Shown: positions 55,160 through 63,294 of the stretch, in pieces
How the letters are laid out: every line of letters begins with the position of its first letter
Numbering within the stretch: the first letter of the stretch is position 1
DNA from: Betaproteobacteria bacterium MOLA814
GTDB taxonomy: Bacteria > Pseudomonadota > Gammaproteobacteria > Burkholderiales > Burkholderiaceae_C
Length of the DNA: 64,000 bases
Direction of reading: 5' to 3'
Assembly (NCBI GenBank): GCA_000496475.1
Contig: AYMW01000001.1
Location: 122,623 to 186,622, forward strand
Position numbers and translations under genes: made by a program
The notes under the pieces: generated by a model
Seen by the model: only the letters and a program-made list of their open reading frames with translations
Told to the model about the DNA's origin: nothing
The model's database searches: none

Positions 55160-56808
55160 GGCGAAAGTTGGGATGATGTCGGAAAAATTGGCGGCACAGG
55201 CACAGTTGGTGTGATGGATGAAGTGGCGCAATCAGGTGCAATGAGCGACGACAACACGCCGGCTTCGAAATGTGTTTCTATATAGTCCGCCAGCCCCTCA
55301 AATACCGAGTCCAAGGTCGGGGCATGGGCACCAAATAGCGCCTGAAGCACGCCTGGGTCTTCAAACATACCGTGCAGATACAAACCCATCACATTGCCCT
55401 GCGCGTTCACCCACCCCAGGTCACCAGGCAGCACTGCACTGGCCTTAGCGCCTTGCCCCGCCAGCGCCATGTGCTGTTCTGTGCGGCCATGATGGATTTC
55501 ATAACCGCTGAACGAGACACCGGCCAACGAGGCCCACGGCGACTTGCCTGCAACGTACTTGTTACAGCTGGTGCTGCCCAGCATGTCCACATAAAAGCAA
55601 CTGCTGGTGTGACGCACAGTTTTGTCACGCTCAAACACAGTGACCAACGGCAACAAGCCCAGCCCAACCGCGTTACCGTCTATGCCGAAGGTGTCAACCA
55701 GCGACTCTCCCAGCATTTGAAGCCCACCACAAATACCCAGCACAGCGCCACCATTAGCAGCATGTGCCGACACAGCCTGGTCAATGCCTTGTGCACGCAG
55801 CCAACCAAGGTCGCCTGAAGTGTTTTTGGACCCCGGTAATATGACCCAATCTGACTGAGACAGGCCAACCAACTCTGATGGACTGCGCACCCACTTGAGC
55901 TTGACACCCGGCACATTTTTGAGGGTTTGAAACTCATCTAAGTTGCTCATTCGCGGGTATGCAACCACCGCAATGGTCATGCTGACCGCACCAGCGGCGG
56001 TGCTGCGGTCATCGAACACGCCGTCTTCCTCGGGCAGTCCATGCTGGCGCCACATCGGCAACGTCGCCACTGTGGGAACACCAGTTAGGTCTTGCAGCAT
56101 CTGTGGGGCGGGTGCCAACAAGGCTGCATCACCCCGAAATTTGTTCAGTACAAAGCCTTTGATCAACAGCCGTTCGACTTCAGGCAGCAACGCCCAAGTG
56201 CCATACAGGTGGGCAAATGCGCCACCTTGATCGATATCCGTCACCAACAGGCATTGCGCGTTGGCGTGCATGGCCACACGCATGTTGACAATATCGCTGC
56301 TCGATAAATTGATCTCTGCAGGTGAACCAGCGCCTTCGATCACCACAACATCGTTGTTGGCGCGCAGATCATCTAACGCAGCCGCAATATGCGGCCATAC
56401 ATGCTGACTGCGACCGCGCCATGGCATTTGAGTCAGGGCGTCATCCACTTGGCCAAGAAGGACCACCTGGCTGTGCGTATCGCGCTCGGGCTTTAGCAAC
56501 AAAGGGTTCATTAAAACTGTAGGCACACAACGTGCTGCCAATGCCTGAAAGTATTGGGCAGAGCCAATTTCTCCGCACTCGACCCACCGCTGCACAGGGC
56601 GGTCTTGGCTGCGGAGATCACATTCAAGGGACCCGCTTTCGGGCTGCCTGTCGCTGGCCACAACGCGGGCATTGTTGCTCATGTTCTGCGCTTTAAACGG
56701 GGCGACTTTGAGGCCTTGGCGCGCATAAAAACGGCACAAGGCTGTTGTCAGCCAACTCTTACCGGCACCACTGGTGGTGCCAAGCACCATGACACATCTG
56801 GCCGTCAT
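55156..56808 (-). CDS. cobQ: Cobyric acid synthase
   Basis: Amidates four side chains of adenosyl-cobyrinic acid diamide using glutamine and ATP. 550 residues, a bit longer than usual. The P-loop domain opens with GTTSGAGKSWLTTAL; KAQNMSNNARV and GEIGSAQYFQA follow. The glutamine amidotransferase domain has Cys in VLGICGGLQMLGES and the GYEIHHGRTE segment. AGGAG seven bases before the ATG and a four-base overlap with cobD fix the start. Confidence 0.94.
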   Translation of the reverse strand: MTARCVMVLGTTSGAGKSWLTTALCRFYARQGLKVAPFKAQNMSNNARVVASDRQPESGSLECDLRSQDRPVQRWVECGEIGSAQYFQALAARCVPTVLMNPLLLKPERDTHSQVVLLGQVDDALTQMPWRGRSQHVWPHIAAALDDLRANNDVVVIEGAGSPAEINLSSSDIVNMRVAMHANAQCLLVTDIDQGGAFAHLYGTWALLPEVERLLIKGFVLNKFRGDAALLAPAPQMLQDLTGVPTVATLPMWRQHGLPEEDGVFDDRSTAAGAVSMTIAVVAYPRMSNLDEFQTLKNVPGVKLKWVRSPSELVGLSQSDWVILPGSKNTSGDLGWLRAQGIDQAVSAHAANGGAVLGICGGLQMLGESLVDTFGIDGNAVGLGLLPLVTVFERDKTVRHTSSCFYVDMLGSTSCNKYVAGKSPWASLAGVSFSGYEIHHGRTEQHMALAGQGAKASAVLPGDLGWVNAQGNVMGLYLHGMFEDPGVLQALFGAHAPTLDSVFEGLADYIETHFEAGVLSSLIAPDCATSSITPTVPVPPIFPTSSQLSP

Positions 56809-57863
56809 TGCTGGCTCCTGTAAATATTCCATGCCTGAATTAAGGCATCTTGTGCCGCCGGTGGCAACACGCTCACACGCACATACCCTGGCAAACCAAA
56901 CGAGCGTGCATCGCGCAGTTTGACGCCAGCATGTCTCAAGTGCTGTATCGCCGGGACACAGTTGTCGGCGTCATCACCAGCGTGATTGAAAGGTTGCGCT
57001 GCAAAAAAGCTTGCGTCGCTGGGCAAACACGTCCAACCCAGTGCCGCAAGGCGACTGACCTGACGCTCTTTCCAGCCACGCAGCGTCACATGGGTGTGGG
57101 ACAACCAGCCTTGCACCTCCGGTTTGACCCAAGCTTGAAGCATGGCCACCGCGTGCACGCCCAATGGCCATGATGGGCACAAGTTGTTCAAGGCAACCGC
57201 TGTATCGTGTGCATCCGTTGGGGCGATGGCATAGGCACCACGCACGCCCGTTAGACCCAAAGCCTTGTTGGGTGACCACAACTGCCACAGGCTGTTTCGC
57301 TGCGACGCCAGCACGGTGGGTGTTCCGCTCAAGCGCAAAGGCGCATAGGCACAGTCCAGCACATGCACGGAGCGTTTGACCGAGCGCTGGGTCAATGCCA
57401 CTTGGGTTGCCAGATAGGCTTGGCTCCATTCAACTTGGCCCTGTCCCATCGGGCTAGAGGGCTCACAAGCCCAAGACAATGCAGCGCTATGTGGCTGATG
57501 AACGACAGCCAGCTCCCAAGCCTGTGCCATCGCGGCATAGTCTGAATAGGCGTGAACTGGCACACTGACAGTGGTGCTGTCTTGCGTTGGCGCATCACCG
57601 CGGCTGCCGCGGTAGACCCAACCCGTGATGCGGGAGATAAATTCGCTCGCACTGCCCGCCAATACAATCCGCCACGGTTCAACCGCATGGAAATCAGCCA
57701 GTCCTTGTCGCAACGCTGCATAGCTGGGGTCTGGGTAATGGCGCGCATCACAATCCTGCACATTCACTAAAGCAAGCGGACAAGGGCCACAGGCATTGCC
57801 ATTGGTCGAAAAATCGTACGCAGGGACCCCCAGCGCGTCAGGCCCACCATGAGACACACTCAT
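56805..57863 (-). CDS. cobD: Threonine-phosphate decarboxylase (CobD/CobC type)
   Basis: A PLP aminotransferase-fold enzyme that turns L-threonine phosphate into aminopropanol phosphate, the linker of the nucleotide loop. 352 residues. It has AYDFSTNGNACGP, YPDPSYAALRQGLADFH, and the PLP lysine in SPNKALGLTGVRGAYAI. The family is less conserved here, so the role leans partly on position between cbiB and cobQ. It overlaps both neighbours by four bases. Confidence 0.85.
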   Translation of the reverse strand: MSVSHGGPDALGVPAYDFSTNGNACGPCPLALVNVQDCDARHYPDPSYAALRQGLADFHAVEPWRIVLAGSASEFISRITGWVYRGSRGDAPTQDSTTVSVPVHAYSDYAAMAQAWELAVVHQPHSAALSWACEPSSPMGQGQVEWSQAYLATQVALTQRSVKRSVHVLDCAYAPLRLSGTPTVLASQRNSLWQLWSPNKALGLTGVRGAYAIAPTDAHDTAVALNNLCPSWPLGVHAVAMLQAWVKPEVQGWLSHTHVTLRGWKERQVSRLAALGWTCLPSDASFFAAQPFNHAGDDADNCVPAIQHLRHAGVKLRDARSFGLPGYVRVSVLPPAAQDALIQAWNIYRSQQ

Positions 57864-58837
57864 AAAAACACCCCAACAAGCCATGACACCCAACCAAGAC
57901 CAACCATGGTTTGTAAGGCAACAACCACGCCAGCCAACCACACCAGTGCATGAGTGGCCAATCGAATTGCTGCAACCGTATCAGCCGCTCGCGGTTCGCG
58001 CCCAGCCTCGTTGAGCATATAAACGTCAGGCTTGTGCAGGCGAACGCCAATGGCTATCGCCATGGCAGCCATGGGCCAACCACTGTTCGGTGATGGCGTA
58101 AGACTTGCCTCGCGGCGCAGCCGCCATAGGTTCAGTCCGCCCGCGGCCAACGCCAACGCCAAAGCTGTCAAACGCGCAGGCATCCAACTCAACGCGTCGT
58201 CCATGCGCGCCGCCCACTTACCAGCCCATTCCCAGTTGCGTCCCTGATACACACCTTTGTAGCCCCACATGGCATCTGCCGTATTGGCAAAGCGGTACAG
58301 TGCCGCACCCGGTAGACCAAACAACACAAACCAAAACAGTGGCGCCACCACCGAATCATTTAAATTCTCAGCCAATGACTCAATCGCGCTTTCACGGACA
58401 TCGCTTTCGGTGAGTTGCGTTACATCGCGACTGACCAGCCAGCTCAAACGCTCGCGACCACCAGGCAATGAGACCTGCAGGGCCGTTTCGACGGCTTGCA
58501 CCTCGCTGCGCAACATGCGCCAAGCCAACAAAGGTTTGAGTGCAACGCCCAGAAGAAGACCCGCTGACCAGCTAGGCGCTGCAAGAGCGACCCACTGCAC
58601 GCCCCAGCCGATCGCCACAACCGCCGACGCCAACGCAACCCACATCAAGCCGCCACGCGTGAACGCCATCCAATCGTGGTCGCCATCAGACAACGCACCG
58701 TGACTGGGCAACACCCACTCTGCGTATCGCTCCAAAGCGTTGCCCATCCAAACCACTGGATGCCAGCGCACAGGCGGCTCCCCCAACCAATGGTCCACCG
58801 CTACGGCGACCAACATGGCCAGCACCAAGTTACTCAT
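57860..58837 (-). CDS. cbiB: Adenosylcobinamide-phosphate synthase
   Basis: Attaches aminopropanol phosphate to adenosylcobyric acid. An integral membrane protein of 325 residues. DHWLGEPPVRWHPVVWMGN at the N-terminus and AESLAENLNDSVVAPLFWFVLFGLPGAALYRFANTADAMWGY are hallmark segments. The ATG at 58837 fits homologues better than the earlier in-frame one. It heads a sub-block after a 129-base gap from cobO. Confidence 0.93.
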   Translation of the reverse strand: MSNLVLAMLVAVAVDHWLGEPPVRWHPVVWMGNALERYAEWVLPSHGALSDGDHDWMAFTRGGLMWVALASAVVAIGWGVQWVALAAPSWSAGLLLGVALKPLLAWRMLRSEVQAVETALQVSLPGGRERLSWLVSRDVTQLTESDVRESAIESLAENLNDSVVAPLFWFVLFGLPGAALYRFANTADAMWGYKGVYQGRNWEWAGKWAARMDDALSWMPARLTALALALAAGGLNLWRLRREASLTPSPNSGWPMAAMAIAIGVRLHKPDVYMLNEAGREPRAADTVAAIRLATHALVWLAGVVVALQTMVGLGWVSWLVGVFL

Positions 58838-58966
58838 ACAAGTCGCTGTGCGTTCATGGTCATAGGGCCTTGTCCAAATTGACAGCACACACGTCCAGGC
58901 AGCGCAGCGCTGCGGGCGACACCAACCGGGCGCAACACAGGCGCATGCATGAGCGCTTTCAAACAG
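58838..58966. other. Only sizeable gap in the cobalamin run
   Basis: A 129-base break between cobO and cbiB on the minus strand. It has the small palindrome CGCAGCGCTGCG but neither a clear promoter nor a cobalamin riboswitch (no B12 box). Read-through from cobO is the simplest expectation. Confidence 0.4.
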
Positions 58967-59536
58967 CTAGTCTTCAATGCCGCGCTGTGCCGGAATGCCT
59001 GCTTTGAAAGCGTGCTTAACCATGGTCATTTCTGTGACTGTATCTGCCAGCTCGATAATTTCAGGCGGGCAACGTCGACCTGTCAGCACCACATGCACAT
59101 GGCTGGGACGGTTGGTGAGTGTCTCCAGCACATCGCCCAACGGCATCCAGCCATAAATCAGCGGATAGGTCACCTCATCGAGCGTCACCATGAAAAAATC
59201 ACCACTCATAATTGCAGCTTTGGCAATCTCCCAGCCATTTCTCGCCAGTTGAGCGCTGTGCTCTAGGTCTTGACTTTTCCAACTAAAACCGTCGCCCAGA
59301 CCTTGAATGGGTATGCCAAGCTGCTCGAACATGCGGTGTTCGCCAAAGCGGGCTGACGGAACTTTCATAAACTGAAACACCTTGACTGCTTTTCCACGGC
59401 CGTGGGCACGCAAGGCCAAACCAAAGGCTGCAGTACTTTTCCCCTTGCCGTCGCCCGTGTTGACAATGACCAAGCCGCGACGTTCACCCTCGGATTTGTC
59501 GTAAGGTTTTTCGGATGGTGGGGTTTCGATTTGCAT
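58967..59536 (-). CDS. cobO: Cob(I)yrinic acid a,c-diamide adenosyltransferase
   Basis: Adds the 5'-deoxyadenosyl group to reduced Co(I) corrinoids. 189 residues of the CobA/CobO/BtuR type. The P-loop is [14 protein letters not shown] at about residues 25-38; [13 protein letters not shown] and [14 protein letters not shown] are family motifs. The frame opens further upstream, overlapping the ferredoxin gene, but [14 protein letters not shown] is the usual lead. It follows that gene by 22 bases. Confidence 0.93.
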   Translation of the reverse strand: MQIETPPSEKPYDKSEGERRGLVIVNTGDGKGKSTAAFGLALRAHGRGKAVKVFQFMKVPSARFGEHRMFEQLGIPIQGLGDGFSWKSQDLEHSAQLARNGWEIAKAAIMSGDFFMVTLDEVTYPLIYGWMPLGDVLETLTNRPSHVHVVLTGRRCPPEIIELADTVTEMTMVKHAFKAGIPAQRGIED

Positions 59537-59558
59537 GGTATTTGTTGTGGTGTTTGTT

Positions 59559-59939
59559 TTAAGAAATTTCTGGTGCAGCAGCTGTACCAGGGCCTTGATG
59601 AAAAACCAGATCGTCGACCACTTGGTCGCCGACCAAATGTTGCGCAATGATGCGGTCCATGTTCTCCGACGTCACGTTGTAATACCAAGCGCCATCGGGT
59701 TGCACGCAGACCAAAGGCCCACTCCTGCACACAGCAATGCAGCTGATTTGGCTGAGCTTCACGCGCGTGGGTCCTGCATGCAAGCCTGCTACCTTAAATT
59801 TATTACTCAATGTATCAACCAGCGCTTGTGCATCGCCATGCTGGTCACAGCGTATGCCAGTGCAGACCATTACATGGCGTTTATAGACACCAATGCTGGG
59901 TTTTTCAGGGATTGTTGTCGGCTCTGGTAATGGGGTCAT
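59559..59939 (-). CDS. [2Fe-2S] ferredoxin, thioredoxin-like
   Basis: A 126-residue small ferredoxin. [20 protein letters not shown] supplies the first cysteines (Cys-x4-Cys) and [15 protein letters not shown] the second pair (Cys-x3-Cys). This is the pattern of NuoE-like thioredoxin-fold ferredoxins found in cobalamin clusters. It is held between btuD (ATGA overlap) and cobO. It may supply electrons for cobalt reduction before adenosylation, which is inference. Confidence 0.83.
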   Translation of the reverse strand: MTPLPEPTTIPEKPSIGVYKRHVMVCTGIRCDQHGDAQALVDTLSNKFKVAGLHAGPTRVKLSQISCIAVCRSGPLVCVQPDGAWYYNVTSENMDRIIAQHLVGDQVVDDLVFHQGPGTAAAPEIS

Positions 59940-60763
59940 GGGTTCGCTTCAATGTTGTGAGGTGCGATGGGCTTGGTCGGCCACATGCGGCGTCTTGGCA
60001 GGGCAACCCATTGGTTATCCAGCTGGCGGATGGCAATGCGGTGTTCAAACACCTGCTCTACCAGGCGGTGCGTGTGCGGTTCACCAGCAGGCCCGTGGTG
60101 GTGCACGCGGCCACCGGCCATGACCACCACAGCATCTGCATGCAATGCCATATTGACTTCGTGCAACACACTGACAACAGTTGTGCCCTGAGCCACCAAC
60201 GCATGCACAATGTCCAACCAGTCCGCCTGATGCGGTGGGTCCAAGTTGGCGAGCGGTTCGTCCATGAGCAACACCTGCGCTTGCACTGCCAAGGCGCGGG
60301 CCAGCAACACGCGCTGACGCTCGCCACCAGACAACTGCCCCAGCGCGCGGTCGCGCCACTCCCACGCCTGGGTGGATCGCAAGGCTTGTTCTACTGCAGC
60401 CTGATCCTGCGCGCTAGGACCAGCAAGCCAAGCCTGATGTGGCAAACGACCCAGCATCGCAACGTCCCACACGGACAGGTCGTCTGCAGATGTCTCGTTT
60501 TGTCCCAACCAAGCCAGCTGGCGAGCCCGCACGCGATTGGGCAGTTGGTGCATCGCATGGTCCAACAACGTCACATCACCGCTGTGCGGCAGCACGCCTG
60601 CCAAGACTTTAAGCAAGGTAGATTTACCAGCACCATTGGGACCCACAATGCTGGTCCAGCGTCCTTTTGCCAGCGACAGATTGATGCTGTGCAGCACCTC
60701 AACAGACCCCAACATGGCACTGATAGCTGTGGCCTGCATGGCCACATGGTTGGCGACACTCAT
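59936..60763 (-). CDS. btuD: Corrinoid ABC importer ATPase
   Basis: A 275-residue ATPase of the FecE/BtuD group. Walker A is GPNGAGKST, the signature is LSGGERQR, and Walker B is VLLMDEPLANLD; the H-loop is VLHEVN. A four-base overlap with btuC supports the ATG at 60763. It sits in a corrinoid cluster, so a cobamide ligand is much more likely than a siderophore. Confidence 0.9.
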   Translation of the reverse strand: MSVANHVAMQATAISAMLGSVEVLHSINLSLAKGRWTSIVGPNGAGKSTLLKVLAGVLPHSGDVTLLDHAMHQLPNRVRARQLAWLGQNETSADDLSVWDVAMLGRLPHQAWLAGPSAQDQAAVEQALRSTQAWEWRDRALGQLSGGERQRVLLARALAVQAQVLLMDEPLANLDPPHQADWLDIVHALVAQGTTVVSVLHEVNMALHADAVVVMAGGRVHHHGPAGEPHTHRLVEQVFEHRIAIRQLDNQWVALPRRRMWPTKPIAPHNIEANP

Positions 60764-61851
60764 GGATTGGCCCCGGCAACACGGTTGGGCCCACGGTGCA
60801 TCAGCCACAACAAATAGCCACCACCGAGCACAGCTGTCAGCACGCCCACGGGCAACTCTTGCGGCGCGATCAGTCCGCGCGCGAGGATGTCAGCGGCCAT
60901 CAACAACGTGCCACCAGCCAAACTGGCCAACAGCATCAAATTGCCATAGGTTGTGTTGACCAGCGAGCGCACGAGATGGGGGGCTGCAAGGCCAACAAAA
61001 GCTATCAGGCCTGTCTGCGCCACTGCTGTGCCTGTCGCCAAGGCCAGCACGGCCACCAGCGTCCCGCGCATAGCCGCCACAGGCAGGCCCAAGCTGATGG
61101 CCGTGGCATCGCCCAAGCTCAGCCCGTCGAGTACGCGTGCCAGCAGCCAAGCAGCGACAACGCACAGACTCCACACACCGGCCATGAGCAGCGTGGACGT
61201 CCAACCTACAAACGCTGTAGAGCCCAATATAAAAGCCTGCATGGCCTGCAGCGAATCAGGTGACATCAGCAACACCAGATGCGTCATTGCTCCCAACACC
61301 ACGCCCACCACCACGCCAGCCAACAACAGCCGCAGCGTGTGACCCACGCCCCTAGACAACGCCAGCGTCAACAACACCGCCAACAAGGCACCGCAGAAAG
61401 CAGCGCCAGTCAAACCCACGCGAACCCACAGGCTGCTTGAAAAAACACTGACAACCAGATTGGCACTGGCACTGTCCGACACAGAGCTGCCCAACATGCC
61501 CGCGCCACCACCCATTGCAGCCAATGCCATAGCAACACCCAAGGAGGCACCCGATGCACTGCCTAACAAATAAGGATCTGCCAATGGGTTGCGAAATAAA
61601 CCTTGTGCCACAGCACCTGCAAGACCCAGCAAGGCACCTGCCGTCCAGGCACCCAAGGTGCGAGGCAAGCGAATGTCCCACACGATTTGCTGCGCGACAG
61701 CGGTCTGAACAGGGTCCATCTGTGGATTCAACAAGGGCGACAGCAGATCCTCAAAGCCTGTACTGCCCACGCAAACACCAAGGCCAATCAGTACCACGGC
61801 GCTGACCACACCCGACCAGACCAACCACACGACACGCTGGCGCATGTTCAC
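60760..61851 (-). CDS. btuC: Corrinoid ABC importer permease
   Basis: A 363-residue FecCD-family permease with about ten segments. DIRLPRTLGAWTAGALLGLAGAVAQGLFRNPLADPYLLG is the hallmark segment, and GLIAFVGLAAPHLVR lies in the cytoplasmic coupling region. The GTG at 61851 overlaps the btuF stop as GTGA; the ATG two codons later (61845) is an alternative. Works with BtuD and BtuF. Confidence 0.92.
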   Translation of the reverse strand: MNMRQRVVWLVWSGVVSAVVLIGLGVCVGSTGFEDLLSPLLNPQMDPVQTAVAQQIVWDIRLPRTLGAWTAGALLGLAGAVAQGLFRNPLADPYLLGSASGASLGVAMALAAMGGGAGMLGSSVSDSASANLVVSVFSSSLWVRVGLTGAAFCGALLAVLLTLALSRGVGHTLRLLLAGVVVGVVLGAMTHLVLLMSPDSLQAMQAFILGSTAFVGWTSTLLMAGVWSLCVVAAWLLARVLDGLSLGDATAISLGLPVAAMRGTLVAVLALATGTAVAQTGLIAFVGLAAPHLVRSLVNTTYGNLMLLASLAGGTLLMAADILARGLIAPQELPVGVLTAVLGGGYLLWLMHRGPNRVAGANP

Positions 61852-62720
61852 GGGTTAACGCCCGTTAAGGCATCAGCACCTTTGCGTGCGATGCACTGCG
61901 CCATCAGACGAGCGGCCTCGGCCATCCTCGGCCCGGGGCGAACCATGACGTTGGCTTCTTGTGTAGAAAACACACACAGCCGACCCTCACGCAGGGCGCG
62001 AATACTGTGCCAACCAGGCCTGGCTTGCAACCCATTCACGTTGCTTTGGCTGACCATAATCAACGTGGGATTGGCACGCACAACGAACTCTGGGTTCAAC
62101 TTTGGAAACGGCCCCAACTTGGCTGGAACAATATTGCTGACCCCGAAACGGCTTAACGTTTCGCCAATGAAAGACGACTCACCGGCCGCGTAAGGACCTT
62201 GGTTGACTTCAAAGTAAACCCTTAAACCACGCACGGATGGCGGCAGCGACCGGGCAGCTGCAGACACACCTGCGTCGATGTCACGCCAGATTCGCTGCGC
62301 GTCTGGCACCTCCAGCAACGCCCCAATTTTGAGCATGACGCGCTGCACGTCGGCGTGGGTTTTAGGCTCAAGCGCCACCACCTTCAAGCCCAGTGCCTCC
62401 AGCCGTTCGCCAGCGCGCGACGATTTGGCCATCAACACCACGTCGGGCTTGAGCGCCACGATGGCTTCAATGTTTGGGTCCAAACCACCGCCCACTTGCA
62501 CCAACTTTTGAACACTATCGGGATAATTCGAATAACGGTCTACCCCCACCAAACGATCACAGCGGCCTAACTCGCACACAGTTTCGGTCAAGGAGGGCAG
62601 CAAACTGACGATGCGCAACGGCGACTGGGTCAGTGTGACCATTACACCCCGGTCGTCGGTGACCTGCAGGGCATGAGACGTTGTGGCCAACAGGTACAAC
62701 GTAATGAGCCACAATTTCAT
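61848..62720 (-). CDS. btuF: Corrinoid ABC importer binding protein
   Basis: A 290-residue periplasmic protein with signal peptide MKLWLITLYLLATTSHA and the class III fold. RIVSLLPSLTETVCELG and RLVGVDRYSNYPDSV are the BtuF pattern, and PDVVLMAKSSRAGERLEALG continues it. It overlaps both btuC and cobU. A second corrinoid-binding protein of the same fold stands on the far side of cobU. Confidence 0.9.
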   Translation of the reverse strand: MKLWLITLYLLATTSHALQVTDDRGVMVTLTQSPLRIVSLLPSLTETVCELGRCDRLVGVDRYSNYPDSVQKLVQVGGGLDPNIEAIVALKPDVVLMAKSSRAGERLEALGLKVVALEPKTHADVQRVMLKIGALLEVPDAQRIWRDIDAGVSAAARSLPPSVRGLRVYFEVNQGPYAAGESSFIGETLSRFGVSNIVPAKLGPFPKLNPEFVVRANPTLIMVSQSNVNGLQARPGWHSIRALREGRLCVFSTQEANVMVRPGPRMAEAARLMAQCIARKGADALTGVNP

Positions 62721-63292
62721 GACAACCCTTTTAATGTGAGTGGTAGGCCTGCCGCCATCAGCGTCACACGCTCACAGGTGCTGGCCACCTGTTGGTTGAG
62801 CAAACCCAATGCATCTACAAAAGCCCTGACCTCGCGACCCATTGGAATCACACCCAAACCAATTTCATTACCAACCAAAATAACGGGACCTGGGGCCAAC
62901 GCAATGGCTGCTGCAAGATCCGCCACGGGCAACGTGTCCGAGGTGTAGGTAGGTTGGTCTCCGACTGACTTTGCAGGCATCAACAAGTTGGTCAACCACA
63001 ATGTGAGGCAGTCCACCACCACCAATGTGGTTGGTGTACTGACCCGTCGGATCGCACCTGCCAGCGCAAGCGGCTCTTCTAGGGTGGTCATGCCAGGCAC
63101 GCGTTCAGCACGGTCTGTTTGATGGCGTTCAATCCGCTGGCGCATTTCCTCGTCCCACGGCTGTGCTGTGGCAATCAAGACCGCCGTGTGATCACCAGAC
63201 GCATCCAACCAGACGCGGGCCAATTGTTCCGCGCGGCGAGACTTGCCACTTTTTTGGCCGCCGATGATCAATTCACTGTCTGCAATGTGCAT
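62717..63292 (-). CDS. cobU: Adenosylcobinamide kinase / adenosylcobinamide-phosphate guanylyltransferase
   Basis: Phosphorylates adenosylcobinamide and then adds GMP, which readies it for CobS. 191 residues. The P-loop GGQKSGKSRRAE stands at the start; RIERHQTDR holds the guanylated histidine, VVDCLTLWLTNLL is the Walker B-like part, and VGNEIGLGVIPMGREVRAF is the family's C-terminal motif. The frame continues to 63334, but the ATG at 63292, just after the preceding stop, fits best. Confidence 0.93.
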   Translation of the reverse strand: MHIADSELIIGGQKSGKSRRAEQLARVWLDASGDHTAVLIATAQPWDEEMRQRIERHQTDRAERVPGMTTLEEPLALAGAIRRVSTPTTLVVVDCLTLWLTNLLMPAKSVGDQPTYTSDTLPVADLAAAIALAPGPVILVGNEIGLGVIPMGREVRAFVDALGLLNQQVASTCERVTLMAAGLPLTLKGLS

Positions 63293-63294
63293 GG

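Noticed and set aside
58838-58966. Cobalamin riboswitch ahead of cbiB
   Set aside because: No B12 box (GCCACTG type) or conserved core is visible on the minus strand, and the gap is too short.
59810-60817. 335-codon open frame on the plus strand
   Set aside because: It is antisense to btuD and part of the ferredoxin gene; the His/Gln-rich product is typical of a shadow frame in GC-rich genes.
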